A stretch of 14,568 bases of DNA. It comes from Clostridiaceae bacterium (lineage in GTDB: Bacteria; Bacillota; Clostridia; Oscillospirales; Acutalibacteraceae). Positions 7,134 to 13,319 of this stretch are shown one piece after another (position 1 is the stretch's first letter; every line of letters starts with the position of its first letter). Both the position numbers and the translations under genes were made by a program. The DNA lies in contig JAEDIL010000043.1 of NCBI GenBank assembly GCA_016292455.1, positions 1 to 14,568 on the forward strand, written 5' to 3'. The notes below the pieces were generated by a model. It did not search any database. It was not told the DNA's origin and saw nothing but the letters and a program-made list of their open reading frames with translations.

Positions 7134-7928
7134 TCATTTTTTGTATATGCCGGCAGGGTCAAAAATTATGCAGCCTGCCGGATCAAATTCGGGATAGGTT
7201 TCTTTTCCGCTTTTGCCGTTTTGGGGGTATTTTTTAAAAATTTCATCTGCAAGAAGCAGGAGCTTTTCAATCTGCTCTTTGCTTTGCCTTCCGTCGGCGT
7301 GACCGCACCAGGGCTCATATTCATCGCAGAGAGAAAGCGTTTTTTTTGCTCCGGGCAACCATTCTTCAAGGCTGACGGCAAAAATTACTTTCATGAGAAG
7401 AACAGCGCAGACATTGTCGCCTGTGAACATCTTTTTTTCGCCTTCGTCAAGAAAAACCACTCCTCCGGGAGAGTGACCGGGGGTATGAACTGTCCGGATA
7501 AGGCGATTACCCAGCTCAAAGGTATGACCTTCTTCAAAAGGCAGCCATTTTGTCTTGAATACATCGCCGCGGACGTCGCTTTCAGTAATTCCGGAAGCCT
7601 TCATTTTGTTTGAAATCAGGTCGGCGCGGACATTTATTAAGTTTAGCATTTTGAACTTCATTGAGTCTTCGTTTTTGTGAACATAAACCGAACCGAACTG
7701 ACAGGCGCCGCCGGTGTGGTCGCCGTGGGTATGGGTTGCCGCAACAACAACGGGAAGACTTGTGATGCTTTCAACAACGGCTTTGATGTCACCGGTGCCG
7801 ATTGAGCTGTCAATCAGCAGCGCGCGCTCGTCTCCGAGGAGAAGATAGCAGTTGTCGCGTCCGCATTCGTCAATACGATAGGTTCTTTCACCGATTTGTT
7901 CAACCGTATAAATTCCAGTGTTTTCCAT
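7134..7928 (-). CDS. Metallo-beta-lactamase-fold hydrolase
   Basis: A 264-residue MBL-fold protein with all the usual metal ligands: His66-x-His68-x-Asp70-His71 in THTHGDHTGG, His152 in HTPGHSPGG, Asp171 in FTGDN and His210 in CGHADG. The family spans glyoxalase II, lactonases, thioesterases and other hydrolases with two metal ions; nothing here fixes the substrate. There is no signal peptide, so it is cytoplasmic. The ATG is nine bases beyond the uxaC stop, and its ribosome site GAGGTAA overlaps that TGA (CTGAGGTAA), pointing to coupled translation and a joint role. One guess is hydrolysis of a sugar lactone or ester feeding uronate breakdown. The fold is sure and the function is open. Confidence 0.88.
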   Translation of the reverse strand: MENTGIYTVEQIGERTYRIDECGRDNCYLLLGDERALLIDSSIGTGDIKAVVESITSLPVVVAATHTHGDHTGGACQFGSVYVHKNEDSMKFKMLNLINVRADLISNKMKASGITESDVRGDVFKTKWLPFEEGHTFELGNRLIRTVHTPGHSPGGVVFLDEGEKKMFTGDNVCAVLLMKVIFAVSLEEWLPGAKKTLSLCDEYEPWCGHADGRQSKEQIEKLLLLADEIFKKYPQNGKSGKETYPEFDPAGCIIFDPAGIYKK

Positions 7929-7937
7929 TATGTTACC

Positions 7938-9335
7938 TCAGTTCAGAAAGTATTTTTTTGAGTTTTCAAAGCAGATTCCGCGAACAATTCTTTCAAGCAT
8001 TTTTTTGTCGTCGGGGAAAAGTCCGTCCTCAACCCATGAGCCGAGGAGATTGCACAGAATTCTTCTGAAATATTCGTGGCGGGGATAGGAGAGGAAGGAG
8101 CGCGAGTCAGTAATCATTCCGACAAAGCAGCCGAGAACACCGAGATTTGCAAGCGCCCTGAGCTGTGCGTTCATTCCGTCAATATTGTCATTGAACCACC
8201 ACGCCGAACCGAATTGAAGCTTGCTTTCAGCTTCGGCAGACTGGAAGTTGCCGAGCATTGAAGCAAGAACAAAGTTGTCCTTTGGATTCAGATTGAAAAG
8301 GATTGTTTTCGGCAGCAAGGATTCTTTGTCAAGTGCGTCAAGAAAGCGCGAAAGCTTTTGCGCCTGCTGCGGGTCGTCAATCGAGTCAAAGCCGGCGTCG
8401 GCACCGAGGGCGGAAAAAGCGCGGGAGTTGTTGTTTCTCATTGCGCCGAGGTGAAGCTCCATTGCAAGTCCGTTTTTTGCATATTCTTTGCCGAGAAAGC
8501 TGAGCAGGGCAAACTTATACTTTTCAAGCGCGTCATCGCTGACTGCTTCGTTTTTTGAAAGCTTCTGAAAAACAGCTTCAACCTCGCTTTCGTCTGACGG
8601 GGCAAAGGGGATTGAGGAAACGGACTGGTCGCAGGCAACAGCGCCGAGCGACTTGAAAAACAAAAGTCTTTTCTTCAATGCTTCTTTCAGCTTTTCAAAG
8701 CTGTCAATATGAATTCCGGACGCGCTGCCGAGAGCGGAAAGGTACGCTGAAAAATCATGTGTTTCGGCGTTGATTGCCTTATCAGGACGGAAAGCGGGCA
8801 GAACCATGACCGGGAAACCGCTTTCTCTGAGTTTTATGTGCCATTCAAGAGAATCGGCGGGGTCGTCCGTTGTGCAGAGGGCAAAGACATTGGAGCGCTC
8901 AATCAGCTCGCGCGGAGTAAAGCCGCCGCTTTGAATTTTCGTTTTGGATTCTTTCCAAATCTTTTCTGCCGTATCTTCGGACAGTACATCATATATTCCG
9001 AAATACCTTTGAAGTTCAAGATGACTCCAATGGAAAAGGGGGTTCCCGGGAGCGAGGGAGAGCGCTTTTGCAAAAGCCTTGAATTTTTCAAACGGCTCTG
9101 CGTCTCCGGTAATATATTTTTCGTCAATTCCTGCGCCTCTCATCAGCCGCCATTTGTAGTGGTCGCCGGCGAGCCAAAGCTCGCACAGGTCGTCGGCAGG
9201 CTTGTTTTCAAAAATTTCTTTTGCGCTCAGGTGACAATGCCAGTCAAAAATCGGTTCTTCCTTTGCGAAAAGGTTGAAAAGCTCTTTCGCTGACTCTGTG
9301 TTCAGAAGAAAACTTTCGTCCATAAATTTTTTCAA
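7938..9335 (-). CDS. uxaC: Uronate (glucuronate) isomerase
   Basis: A 465-residue protein of the UxaC family, which interconverts D-glucuronate with D-fructuronate and D-galacturonate with D-tagaturonate, the first step of hexuronate breakdown. Seen in the sequence: the metal motif DWHCHL (His33, His35), LAGDHYKWRLMRGAG, MELHLGAMRNNN, GSAWWFNDN and GMITDSRSFLSYPRHEYFRRIL, in the family's order and at full length. The start is probably TTG at 9335-9333: this aligns KKFMDESFLL with the E. coli N-terminus (MTPFMTEDFLL) and puts AAGGA ten bases upstream. A GTG at 9344 would sit almost on that ribosome site, and the ATG at 9323 is too far from it. It heads a two-gene unit with the MBL hydrolase. 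No uxaB/uxuB, kdgK or uronate transporter gene is in the window. Confidence 0.95.
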   Translation of the reverse strand: MKKFMDESFLLNTESAKELFNLFAKEEPIFDWHCHLSAKEIFENKPADDLCELWLAGDHYKWRLMRGAGIDEKYITGDAEPFEKFKAFAKALSLAPGNPLFHWSHLELQRYFGIYDVLSEDTAEKIWKESKTKIQSGGFTPRELIERSNVFALCTTDDPADSLEWHIKLRESGFPVMVLPAFRPDKAINAETHDFSAYLSALGSASGIHIDSFEKLKEALKKRLLFFKSLGAVACDQSVSSIPFAPSDESEVEAVFQKLSKNEAVSDDALEKYKFALLSFLGKEYAKNGLAMELHLGAMRNNNSRAFSALGADAGFDSIDDPQQAQKLSRFLDALDKESLLPKTILFNLNPKDNFVLASMLGNFQSAEAESKLQFGSAWWFNDNIDGMNAQLRALANLGVLGCFVGMITDSRSFLSYPRHEYFRRILCNLLGSWVEDGLFPDDKKMLERIVRGICFENSKKYFLN

Positions 9336-9368
9336 AAAAATCACTTCCTTACAGTTGCTTACAGGCTC

Positions 9369-9397
9369 ATTTTATAATTTACAAGGTGTATTGTCAA
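9369..9397 (-). promoter_or_regulatory. Promoter of uxaC and the MBL-fold gene
   Basis: On the minus strand an exact TTGACA (9397-9392), 17 bases, and TAAAAT (9374-9369, one mismatch) form a strong promoter, giving a leader of about 27 bases. The leader contains CTGTAAG twice, three bases apart, running into the AAGGA ribosome site; its meaning is unclear. Confidence 0.75.
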
Positions 9398-9552
9398 GGA
9401 AAAAGCAGAGCAAAACTGATACCCGGAGAAAAAGTTTTTCCATAGCATATATAAAGCCGCAGTTTTTACAATGAATGTGCTGGATTTTTTAATCATTTGT
9501 AAACGCGAACTTAAAAACTGTTCAAAGATAGTAAAAAAATCCCGTTTTTTTG
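9398..9552. other. Divergent intergenic region with a cre-like site
   Basis: This spacer lies between the leftward uxaC promoter and the rightward SGNH promoter. It holds TTGTAAACGCGAACT (9497-9511), which differs at one position from the Bacillus catabolite-response consensus WTGNAANCGNWNNCW, though its two halves are not very palindromic. It lies about 40 bases upstream of the SGNH -35 and 100 bases upstream of the uxaC -35. AAAACTG (9412-9418) and CAGTTTT (9460-9466) are a short inverted pair. No gene is seen here. Confidence 0.3.
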
Positions 9553-9583
9553 TTGACTTTTACGGATAAAAGAGTAATATTAT
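9553..9583 (+). promoter_or_regulatory. Probable promoter of the SGNH esterase gene
   Basis: TTGACT (9553-9558) is a good -35. Several -10-like hexamers follow in an A/T-rich run: TAATAT (9575-9580, 16-base spacer) and TATTAT (9578-9583, 19-base spacer). Neither is ideal, so the exact start is uncertain. Transcription from here would give a leader of roughly 140 bases. Confidence 0.5.
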
Positions 9584-9602
9584 ATTATAAAATAGTGAGG
9601 AT

Positions 9603-9708
9603 TGAACAGAATGTTGCCGCTTCGCAACAGGTTCAGTACCCATTGACTCTTCCGGAAAAGGAAAAAACTCCCTTTTCCGATCAATCGGCAGATGTAGCTA
9701 TCTGCCGA
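9603..9708 (+). promoter_or_regulatory. Structured 5' leader with three successive hairpins
   Basis: Three stems lie end to end before the SGNH gene. First, TGAAC (9603-9607) with GTTCA (9631-9635) encloses TGTTGC/GCAACA (9612-9617, 9624-9629). Second, CGGAAAAGG (9653-9661) pairs with CCTTTTCCG (9671-9679). Third, TCGGCAGAT (9685-9693) pairs with ATCTGCCGA (9700-9708). The last ends 12 bases before the GGAGG ribosome site and lacks a T-run. I do not recognise a known riboswitch or T-box. It may stabilise the mRNA or regulate it. Confidence 0.5.
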
Positions 9709-9733
9709 AAAATATTTAACGGAGGAAAACATC

Positions 9734-11293
9734 ATGAAGAAAACAAAATTCAAAAAAGCCGTTTCGGTTCTTCTTGCACTCGTTATGATCAGCGGTGTGT
9801 TCCTTGCTGTTCCGGCAGTTGCGGCGGGCGAAGAAACCGGCAAGTGGGTTGCAGCATGGGGTACTGCCCCGGTTGACTACTATATTTCGCTTGCCGACTA
9901 TGTTTCGGGCTTCATTGTCAACGGAAAGCTCTCCGCCGGAACACTCACAAGAACCGAGATTTCCGTCGGTGTCTCAGGCGAAAAGCTTCGTCTCAAATTC
10001 TCGAATGAATACGGTGACAAGGAAGTCAGATTCACCAATGCAAACGTTGCAAAAACCGACACCTCAAAAAAAGGCGCAATTCAGAAATCGACTGTTGTTC
10101 CTTTGACCTTTAATGGAAAGAGTGAAGCGGTCATTCCCGCCGGCAGCGTAATCTGGTCAGACACAATAGATTTCAGGACCGACGCGCTCGACAAGCTCAC
10201 CGTCAGCATGTATTTTACGCATGCAACTCCGGTCAAGACCGCAGGCCTTTTTTGCGGAAAAACCTATTGTTCAGCCGCTGTTCCCGGTGCTGTTGACAGA
10301 GGCACAATGATAAACCCCTCTGAAATCAGCATTGCAACCGGAACAAACGCATATCATGTCATTCCGTTCCTTACCGCAGTTGATACCTATACCACAGACG
10401 AGAACGCGTATTCCGCAGTTTTCATCGGTGACTCCACACTTGTCAACCGCATGACTGAATACCTTTCAGTGCGTCTTTCAAAATCCGGCGTAAGCAATGT
10501 TTCGGTAATCAACGAAGGAATTATGGGTAACCGCCTTTTCTATGACGGACACGGTCTTATCGGCAACCTTTACGGAAAATCCGTTACCGACAGATTCGGC
10601 CGCGACGCGCTCAATATTACCGGCTGCGACGTAATCATTGTTAAAATCGGCGTGAACGATATTCTTCATCCGTCCTCAAAGACCATGGGCGCCGAGGCTC
10701 CGTATGTTTCCGCTCAGGACATCATCAAGGGCTATGAAGCGCTCGTGGAAAGAGCGCACGAAAACGGAAAACGAATCTATTTCATGGAGATTACGCCGTG
10801 GAAAGGCTATGTCCGTGATATTCTCGGGGCAAAAGCAGACATCGTCTGGCGTGAAGAATTGCAGGCTATGTGCGACGAATGTAACGAATGGATAAAGAAC
10901 AATGATGTTGCCGACGGTTATATCGATTCCGGCTCCCTTGCAAATCCCAGAGACATCTTTGCGTTCCGTGAGCAGTTCACCAAGGACGGAATTCACCTGA
11001 CTGACCTCGGTGCGCTTGCTCTTGCAGACTGCATTGACATTGAAGAAATCTTCGGCGCAGAGGAATCAAAGTCGGTTTCGGACATATACGGCGTTGATCC
11101 GTACGGTGAAGAAAGCCAGTCCAAAACCAACCCGAGACTTCAGAAGGTCAAGAACATCCTTCTTATTGCCCGTCAGTTAATCTCCTCGCTGAGGATTGAA
11201 TACGGTCCTTTCCAGAAGTTCCTCGACAAGCTCATTGACGCAATCCCCGATGACTATTCGCTCATCTCGTACGCAGCAAAGAAAGTCAATTAA
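9734..11293 (+). CDS. Secreted SGNH/GDSL-family esterase
   Basis: A 519-residue exported protein. The N-terminus has lysines, a hydrophobic stretch (about 9-28) and a likely cleavage after AVA or VAA (28-31), a Sec signal peptide without a lipobox. Residues 37-215 form a beta-rich N-terminal domain starting WVAAWGTAP, as in many two-domain GDSL carbohydrate esterases. The SGNH core follows: IGDST with Ser234, GIMGN (Gly265), GVND with Asn308, and DGIHLTDLG with Asp418 and His421. All four blocks are intact. A helical tail of about 75 residues (445-519) has no recognised domain. Relatives remove acetyl or other acyl groups from plant or host glycans outside the cell. GGAGG lies eight bases before the ATG. 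The gene is divergent from uxaC, which fits joint use of acylated uronate-bearing polymers (inference). There is no cell-wall anchor motif. Confidence 0.9.
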   Translation: MKKTKFKKAVSVLLALVMISGVFLAVPAVAAGEETGKWVAAWGTAPVDYYISLADYVSGFIVNGKLSAGTLTRTEISVGVSGEKLRLKFSNEYGDKEVRFTNANVAKTDTSKKGAIQKSTVVPLTFNGKSEAVIPAGSVIWSDTIDFRTDALDKLTVSMYFTHATPVKTAGLFCGKTYCSAAVPGAVDRGTMINPSEISIATGTNAYHVIPFLTAVDTYTTDENAYSAVFIGDSTLVNRMTEYLSVRLSKSGVSNVSVINEGIMGNRLFYDGHGLIGNLYGKSVTDRFGRDALNITGCDVIIVKIGVNDILHPSSKTMGAEAPYVSAQDIIKGYEALVERAHENGKRIYFMEITPWKGYVRDILGAKADIVWREELQAMCDECNEWIKNNDVADGYIDSGSLANPRDIFAFREQFTKDGIHLTDLGALALADCIDIEEIFGAEESKSVSDIYGVDPYGEESQSKTNPRLQKVKNILLIARQLISSLRIEYGPFQKFLDKLIDAIPDDYSLISYAAKKVN

Positions 11294-11305
11294 AGAACAG
11301 TGTAT

Positions 11306-11350
11306 AAAAAGGAGCTGTAAAAACGAACGTTTTTTACAGCTCCTTTTTTG
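11306..11350 (+). terminator. Intrinsic terminator of the SGNH esterase gene
   Basis: An 18-bp stem, AAAAAGGAGCTGTAAAAA (11306-11323) with its complement at about 11331-11348, closes a short loop and ends in T-rich sequence. It begins 13 bases after the stop. The A-run on the other side lets it work in both directions. Confidence 0.9.
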
Positions 11351-11510
11351 TTAAATCAGATTCAGTATTTGATGTTTTATGTTTCGTTCGTGATTCCTTC
11401 AAGGCTGACTGAAACACTGAACTGCGTCCATTTGCAATCATCAACGGAATACTGTCTGTCAGCGTCAATGGCAGTCAGAAGAATTTCTGCGCTTTGTTTG
11501 GTTTTGAAAG
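11351..11510. other. Spacer between terminators, with a possible gene remnant on the minus strand
   Basis: No intact gene is seen between the SGNH and trpS terminators. On the minus strand a reading frame ending in TAA at 11377 has natural-looking codons and peptide pieces such as AEILLTAIDADRQYSVDD and WTQFSVSVSLEG. Upstream it runs into the trpS terminator hairpin and has no start or ribosome site. It may be the 3' scrap of a lost gene. The opposite frame (11348-11545) looks like noise. Confidence 0.25.
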
Positions 11511-11560
11511 AAAAAACTATCGTATCAGAGCTGTTTTGCGTCTGATGCGATAGTTTTTTT
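11511..11560 (-). terminator. Intrinsic terminator of trpS
   Basis: AAAAAACTATCG (11511-11522) pairs with CGATAGTTTTTT (11548-11559), and ATCAGA (11524-11529) with TCTGAT (11541-11546), around an 11-base loop. It begins 28 bases past the trpS stop. A-runs and T-runs on both sides make it bidirectional. Confidence 0.9.
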
Positions 11561-11587
11561 ATACGAGTGTAAGGGCTTAGCCGCAGC

Positions 11588-12601
11588 TTATTTCGGAAGA
11601 ACAAAGCCGATTTTCTTCATTACCTTTCCGAGAGTTCTGTCGGCAATTCTTGAAGCTCTTTCCGCGCCCTTTGAGGCAACCTCGGTAAGATAGGCGGGAT
11701 CGTTTATGTAGCTGTCAAAGCGTTCGCGAACGGGGCGCAGCTCTTCAACAACGGCTTGCGCAACGGCAGCTTTGAAATCCCCGTATCCCTTACCCTCAAA
11801 GTCTTTTGCAATTGCGTCGTAATCAAGACCGGTGCAGCAGGAATAAATCGACATAAGGTTGTTGATTCCGTCCTTGCCGTCGCCGTAGTACACGCTGCCT
11901 TCGCAATCGGTAACGGCGCTTTTGATTTTCTTGACGATTACGTCAGGAGAATCGAAAACCGAAATGTAGCTTTTGGGATTCGGGTCGGATTTGCTCATTT
12001 TCTTTGTGGGGTCTTGCAGCGACATGACCTTTGCGCCCTGCTTGCCGATATAGGCATCGGGAATGGTAAAGGTGGGAGAATAAATCGTGTTGAAGCGGTT
12101 GGCAATGTCGCGGGCAATTTCAAGGTGCTGTTTCTGGTCAACGCCGACGGGAACAAGGTCTGCCTGATAGAGAAGAATGTCAGCCGCCATGAGAACGGGA
12201 TAGGAGAACAGACCGACGTTGACGTTGTCCGCGTGAGCCTTTGATTTGTCCTTGAACTGAGTCATGCGGCTCATTTCGCCGAACTGTGTATAGCAGTTGA
12301 GAATCCAGGCAAGCTGTGAATGAGCCGGAACATGGCTCTGAATGAAAATTATGCTCTTTTCAGGGTCAAGTCCGATTGCAAGCAGCAGCGCAAGAACCTG
12401 ATGAATCTGCTTTCTGAACTTTGCCGGCTCCTGCCTGACGGTGATTGCGTGGAGGTCTGCAACGGCAAAGGCTGAATCAAAATCGTCGGAAAGCGTTTTC
12501 CAGTTTTTGAGTGCGCCAAGATAGTTGCCGAGGGTCGGTATGCCTGAGGGTTGAATACAGCTTAAAATTTTCTGCCTTTTTTCTGTCTGATTGTTTTCCA
12601 T
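11588..12601 (-). CDS. trpS: Tryptophan-tRNA ligase
   Basis: A 337-residue class I aminoacyl-tRNA synthetase of normal bacterial TrpRS length. It charges tRNA-Trp with tryptophan using ATP in the cytoplasm. The HIGH-type motif appears as PSGIPTLGNYLGA (18-30) and KMSKS at 201-205, with the Trp/Tyr-family segment SYPVLMAADILLY and VGVDQKQHLE between them. The C-terminal anticodon-binding part is intact. AAAGGA lies about 11 bases before the ATG. The predicted promoter gives a leader of only about 35 bases, so there is no room for the T-box often found before Gram-positive trpS genes. It stands alone, with its own promoter and terminator, and is likely the housekeeping enzyme. Confidence 0.97.
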   Translation of the reverse strand: MENNQTEKRQKILSCIQPSGIPTLGNYLGALKNWKTLSDDFDSAFAVADLHAITVRQEPAKFRKQIHQVLALLLAIGLDPEKSIIFIQSHVPAHSQLAWILNCYTQFGEMSRMTQFKDKSKAHADNVNVGLFSYPVLMAADILLYQADLVPVGVDQKQHLEIARDIANRFNTIYSPTFTIPDAYIGKQGAKVMSLQDPTKKMSKSDPNPKSYISVFDSPDVIVKKIKSAVTDCEGSVYYGDGKDGINNLMSIYSCCTGLDYDAIAKDFEGKGYGDFKAAVAQAVVEELRPVRERFDSYINDPAYLTEVASKGAERASRIADRTLGKVMKKIGFVLPK

Positions 12602-12642
12602 AATCTATGCTTTCCTTTCTCGGATAATACGCTGTGTTTTTA

Positions 12643-12671
12643 ATGATAACATATTCTTGAATTATTATCAA
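12643..12671 (-). promoter_or_regulatory. Promoter of trpS
   Basis: On the minus strand TTGATA (12671-12666), a 17-base spacer and TATCAT (12648-12643) fit sigma-A with one mismatch in each hexamer. Transcription would start near 12636, so the DnaA-box-like cluster at 12708-12830 lies upstream of the promoter and not in the trpS mRNA. Confidence 0.65.
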
Positions 12672-12707
12672 GCGAAAAAAGCCAATAAAGCGGGATACCG
12701 ACAAGAG

Positions 12708-12830
12708 TTTTGAACAGTTTTGTTAAAAACTTCCTTTTGGTTTTTAACATATAAAAAGCGTGAAAAACCAAGGAAAAGGAACAACGCATCTTAACATTTT
12801 CCACATCGTTTTCAACATCGGTGTTCAAAA
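12708..12830. other. Cluster of DnaA-box-like 9-mers
   Basis: Six copies of TTTTNNACA lie within 123 bases. Four are on the plus strand: TTTTGAACA (12708-12716), TTTTTAACA (12741-12749), TTTTCCACA (12797-12805) and TTTTCAACA (12809-12817). Two are on the minus strand: TTTTTAACA (12729-12721) and TTTTGAACA (12830-12822). TTTTCCACA differs by one base from the DnaA box TTATCCACA and is common in Gram-positive origins; the others are weaker. The stretch is A/T-rich and non-coding. It could be an origin, a DnaA-titration or DnaA-controlled promoter region, or an unrelated repeat array. Neither dnaA nor dnaN is in the window. Confidence 0.45.
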
Positions 12831-12965
12831 GTGCTTTTTTCAGATTGAGCAGACGTTGTTTATTGCCTTTGGATTTTTTTGCTTTCAAAAAAATGAGAAT
12901 GGGCAGAATAATGTTTTTTCCGCGGTTAAATATAAAAGTAAATCATTATGAAAGCGGTGACATTT
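12831..12965 (+). other. A/T-rich upstream region of the small membrane-protein gene
   Basis: This non-coding stretch contains TTTTTT and AAAAAA runs and a TATAAA (12931-12936) that could be a -10 element, but no convincing -35 was found at the right distance. Short open frames here lack ribosome sites and look like noise. Confidence 0.3.
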
Positions 12966-13232
12966 ATGATAAAAGGAGTCAACAGGCAGGTTGTTGAGGT
13001 CAACGATACACAATGCGAATACTTTGAAAAAATCATGTTTTTCGTCAAGCCTGAGTATGCGTCGGTCAGCGAGGGAAAAATCCGCGAACGCGCCGGAATG
13101 ATTGCGGATTCTTCAACTCTTCCCCCTCCGACAAAGCTGCACAGAGTTCGATTTTTTGAGGCGGCAAAGCTTATTCTTGCCGCACTTTGCGGTGCCGCTG
13201 TTACGGCTCTGCTGTTAAAAATGGTAATGTAA
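12966..13232 (+). CDS. Small protein with C-terminal membrane anchor, function unknown
   Basis: An 88-residue protein I do not recognise. Residues 1-60 are soluble and charged (start MIKGVNRQVVEVNDTQCEYF), then a short proline-rich stretch SSTLPPPTK, then one hydrophobic helix (about 66-88, AAKLILAALCGAAVTALLLK) at the very end. This suggests a tail-anchored inner-membrane protein facing the cytoplasm. The ATG at 12966 is preferred because GGTGA lies five bases before it; an in-frame ATG at 12948 (94 residues) has no ribosome site. The gene faces the lipase gene tail to tail and shares a terminator region with it. Possible roles, such as a small regulatory or scaffold protein, are guesses. 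Confidence 0.65.
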   Translation: MIKGVNRQVVEVNDTQCEYFEKIMFFVKPEYASVSEGKIRERAGMIADSSTLPPPTKLHRVRFFEAAKLILAALCGAAVTALLLKMVM

Positions 13233-13258
13233 ACAGTAAGTTCTGACAGCCGGATAAA

Positions 13259-13296
13259 AAACTGCCGCAGGGGAACGAGCCCTGATGCGGCAGTTT
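13259..13296 (-). terminator. Terminator between the small membrane protein and the lipase-like gene
   Basis: AAACTGCCGCA (13259-13269) and TGCGGCAGTTT (13286-13296) pair perfectly; GGG/CCC inside may lengthen the stem. Read leftward after the lipase-like stop at 13320 it ends in a run of six T, a strong terminator. On the plus strand the tail is TTTATT, so it may stop rightward transcripts as well. Confidence 0.9.
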
Positions 13297-13319
13297 ATTC
13301 TATGAGTGATAAGTTACAC

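Noticed and set aside
9006..9020. Second copy of the CTTTGAAGTTCAA-like sequence found before the GH3 gene
   Set aside because: It lies inside the conserved uxaC coding region and is explained by its codons.
8757..9293. Plus-strand 178-codon open frame
   Set aside because: It is antisense to uxaC, whose conserved motifs run through the whole stretch; no ribosome site or promoter supports it.
11348..11545. Plus-strand 65-codon frame after the SGNH gene
   Set aside because: It begins within the SGNH terminator, ends inside the trpS terminator and has no ribosome site.
12721..12771. Two mutually exclusive hairpins that resemble an attenuator
   Set aside because: The pairing arises from oppositely oriented TTTTTAACA copies and A/T runs; there is no leader peptide and no transcript from a recognised promoter covers them.
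12640..12888. Minus-strand 82-codon frame upstream of trpS
   Set aside because: It starts at TTG with no ribosome site and covers the trpS promoter and the DnaA-box-like repeats; the repeated VEN residues simply translate those repeats.
12760..12951. Plus-strand 63-codon frame that ends in an ATGA overlap with an upstream start of the small membrane-protein gene
   Set aside because: It starts at GTG without a ribosome site and is Phe/Asn/Lys-rich low-complexity sequence across the 9-mer cluster; the preferred downstream start at 12966 removes the overlap.
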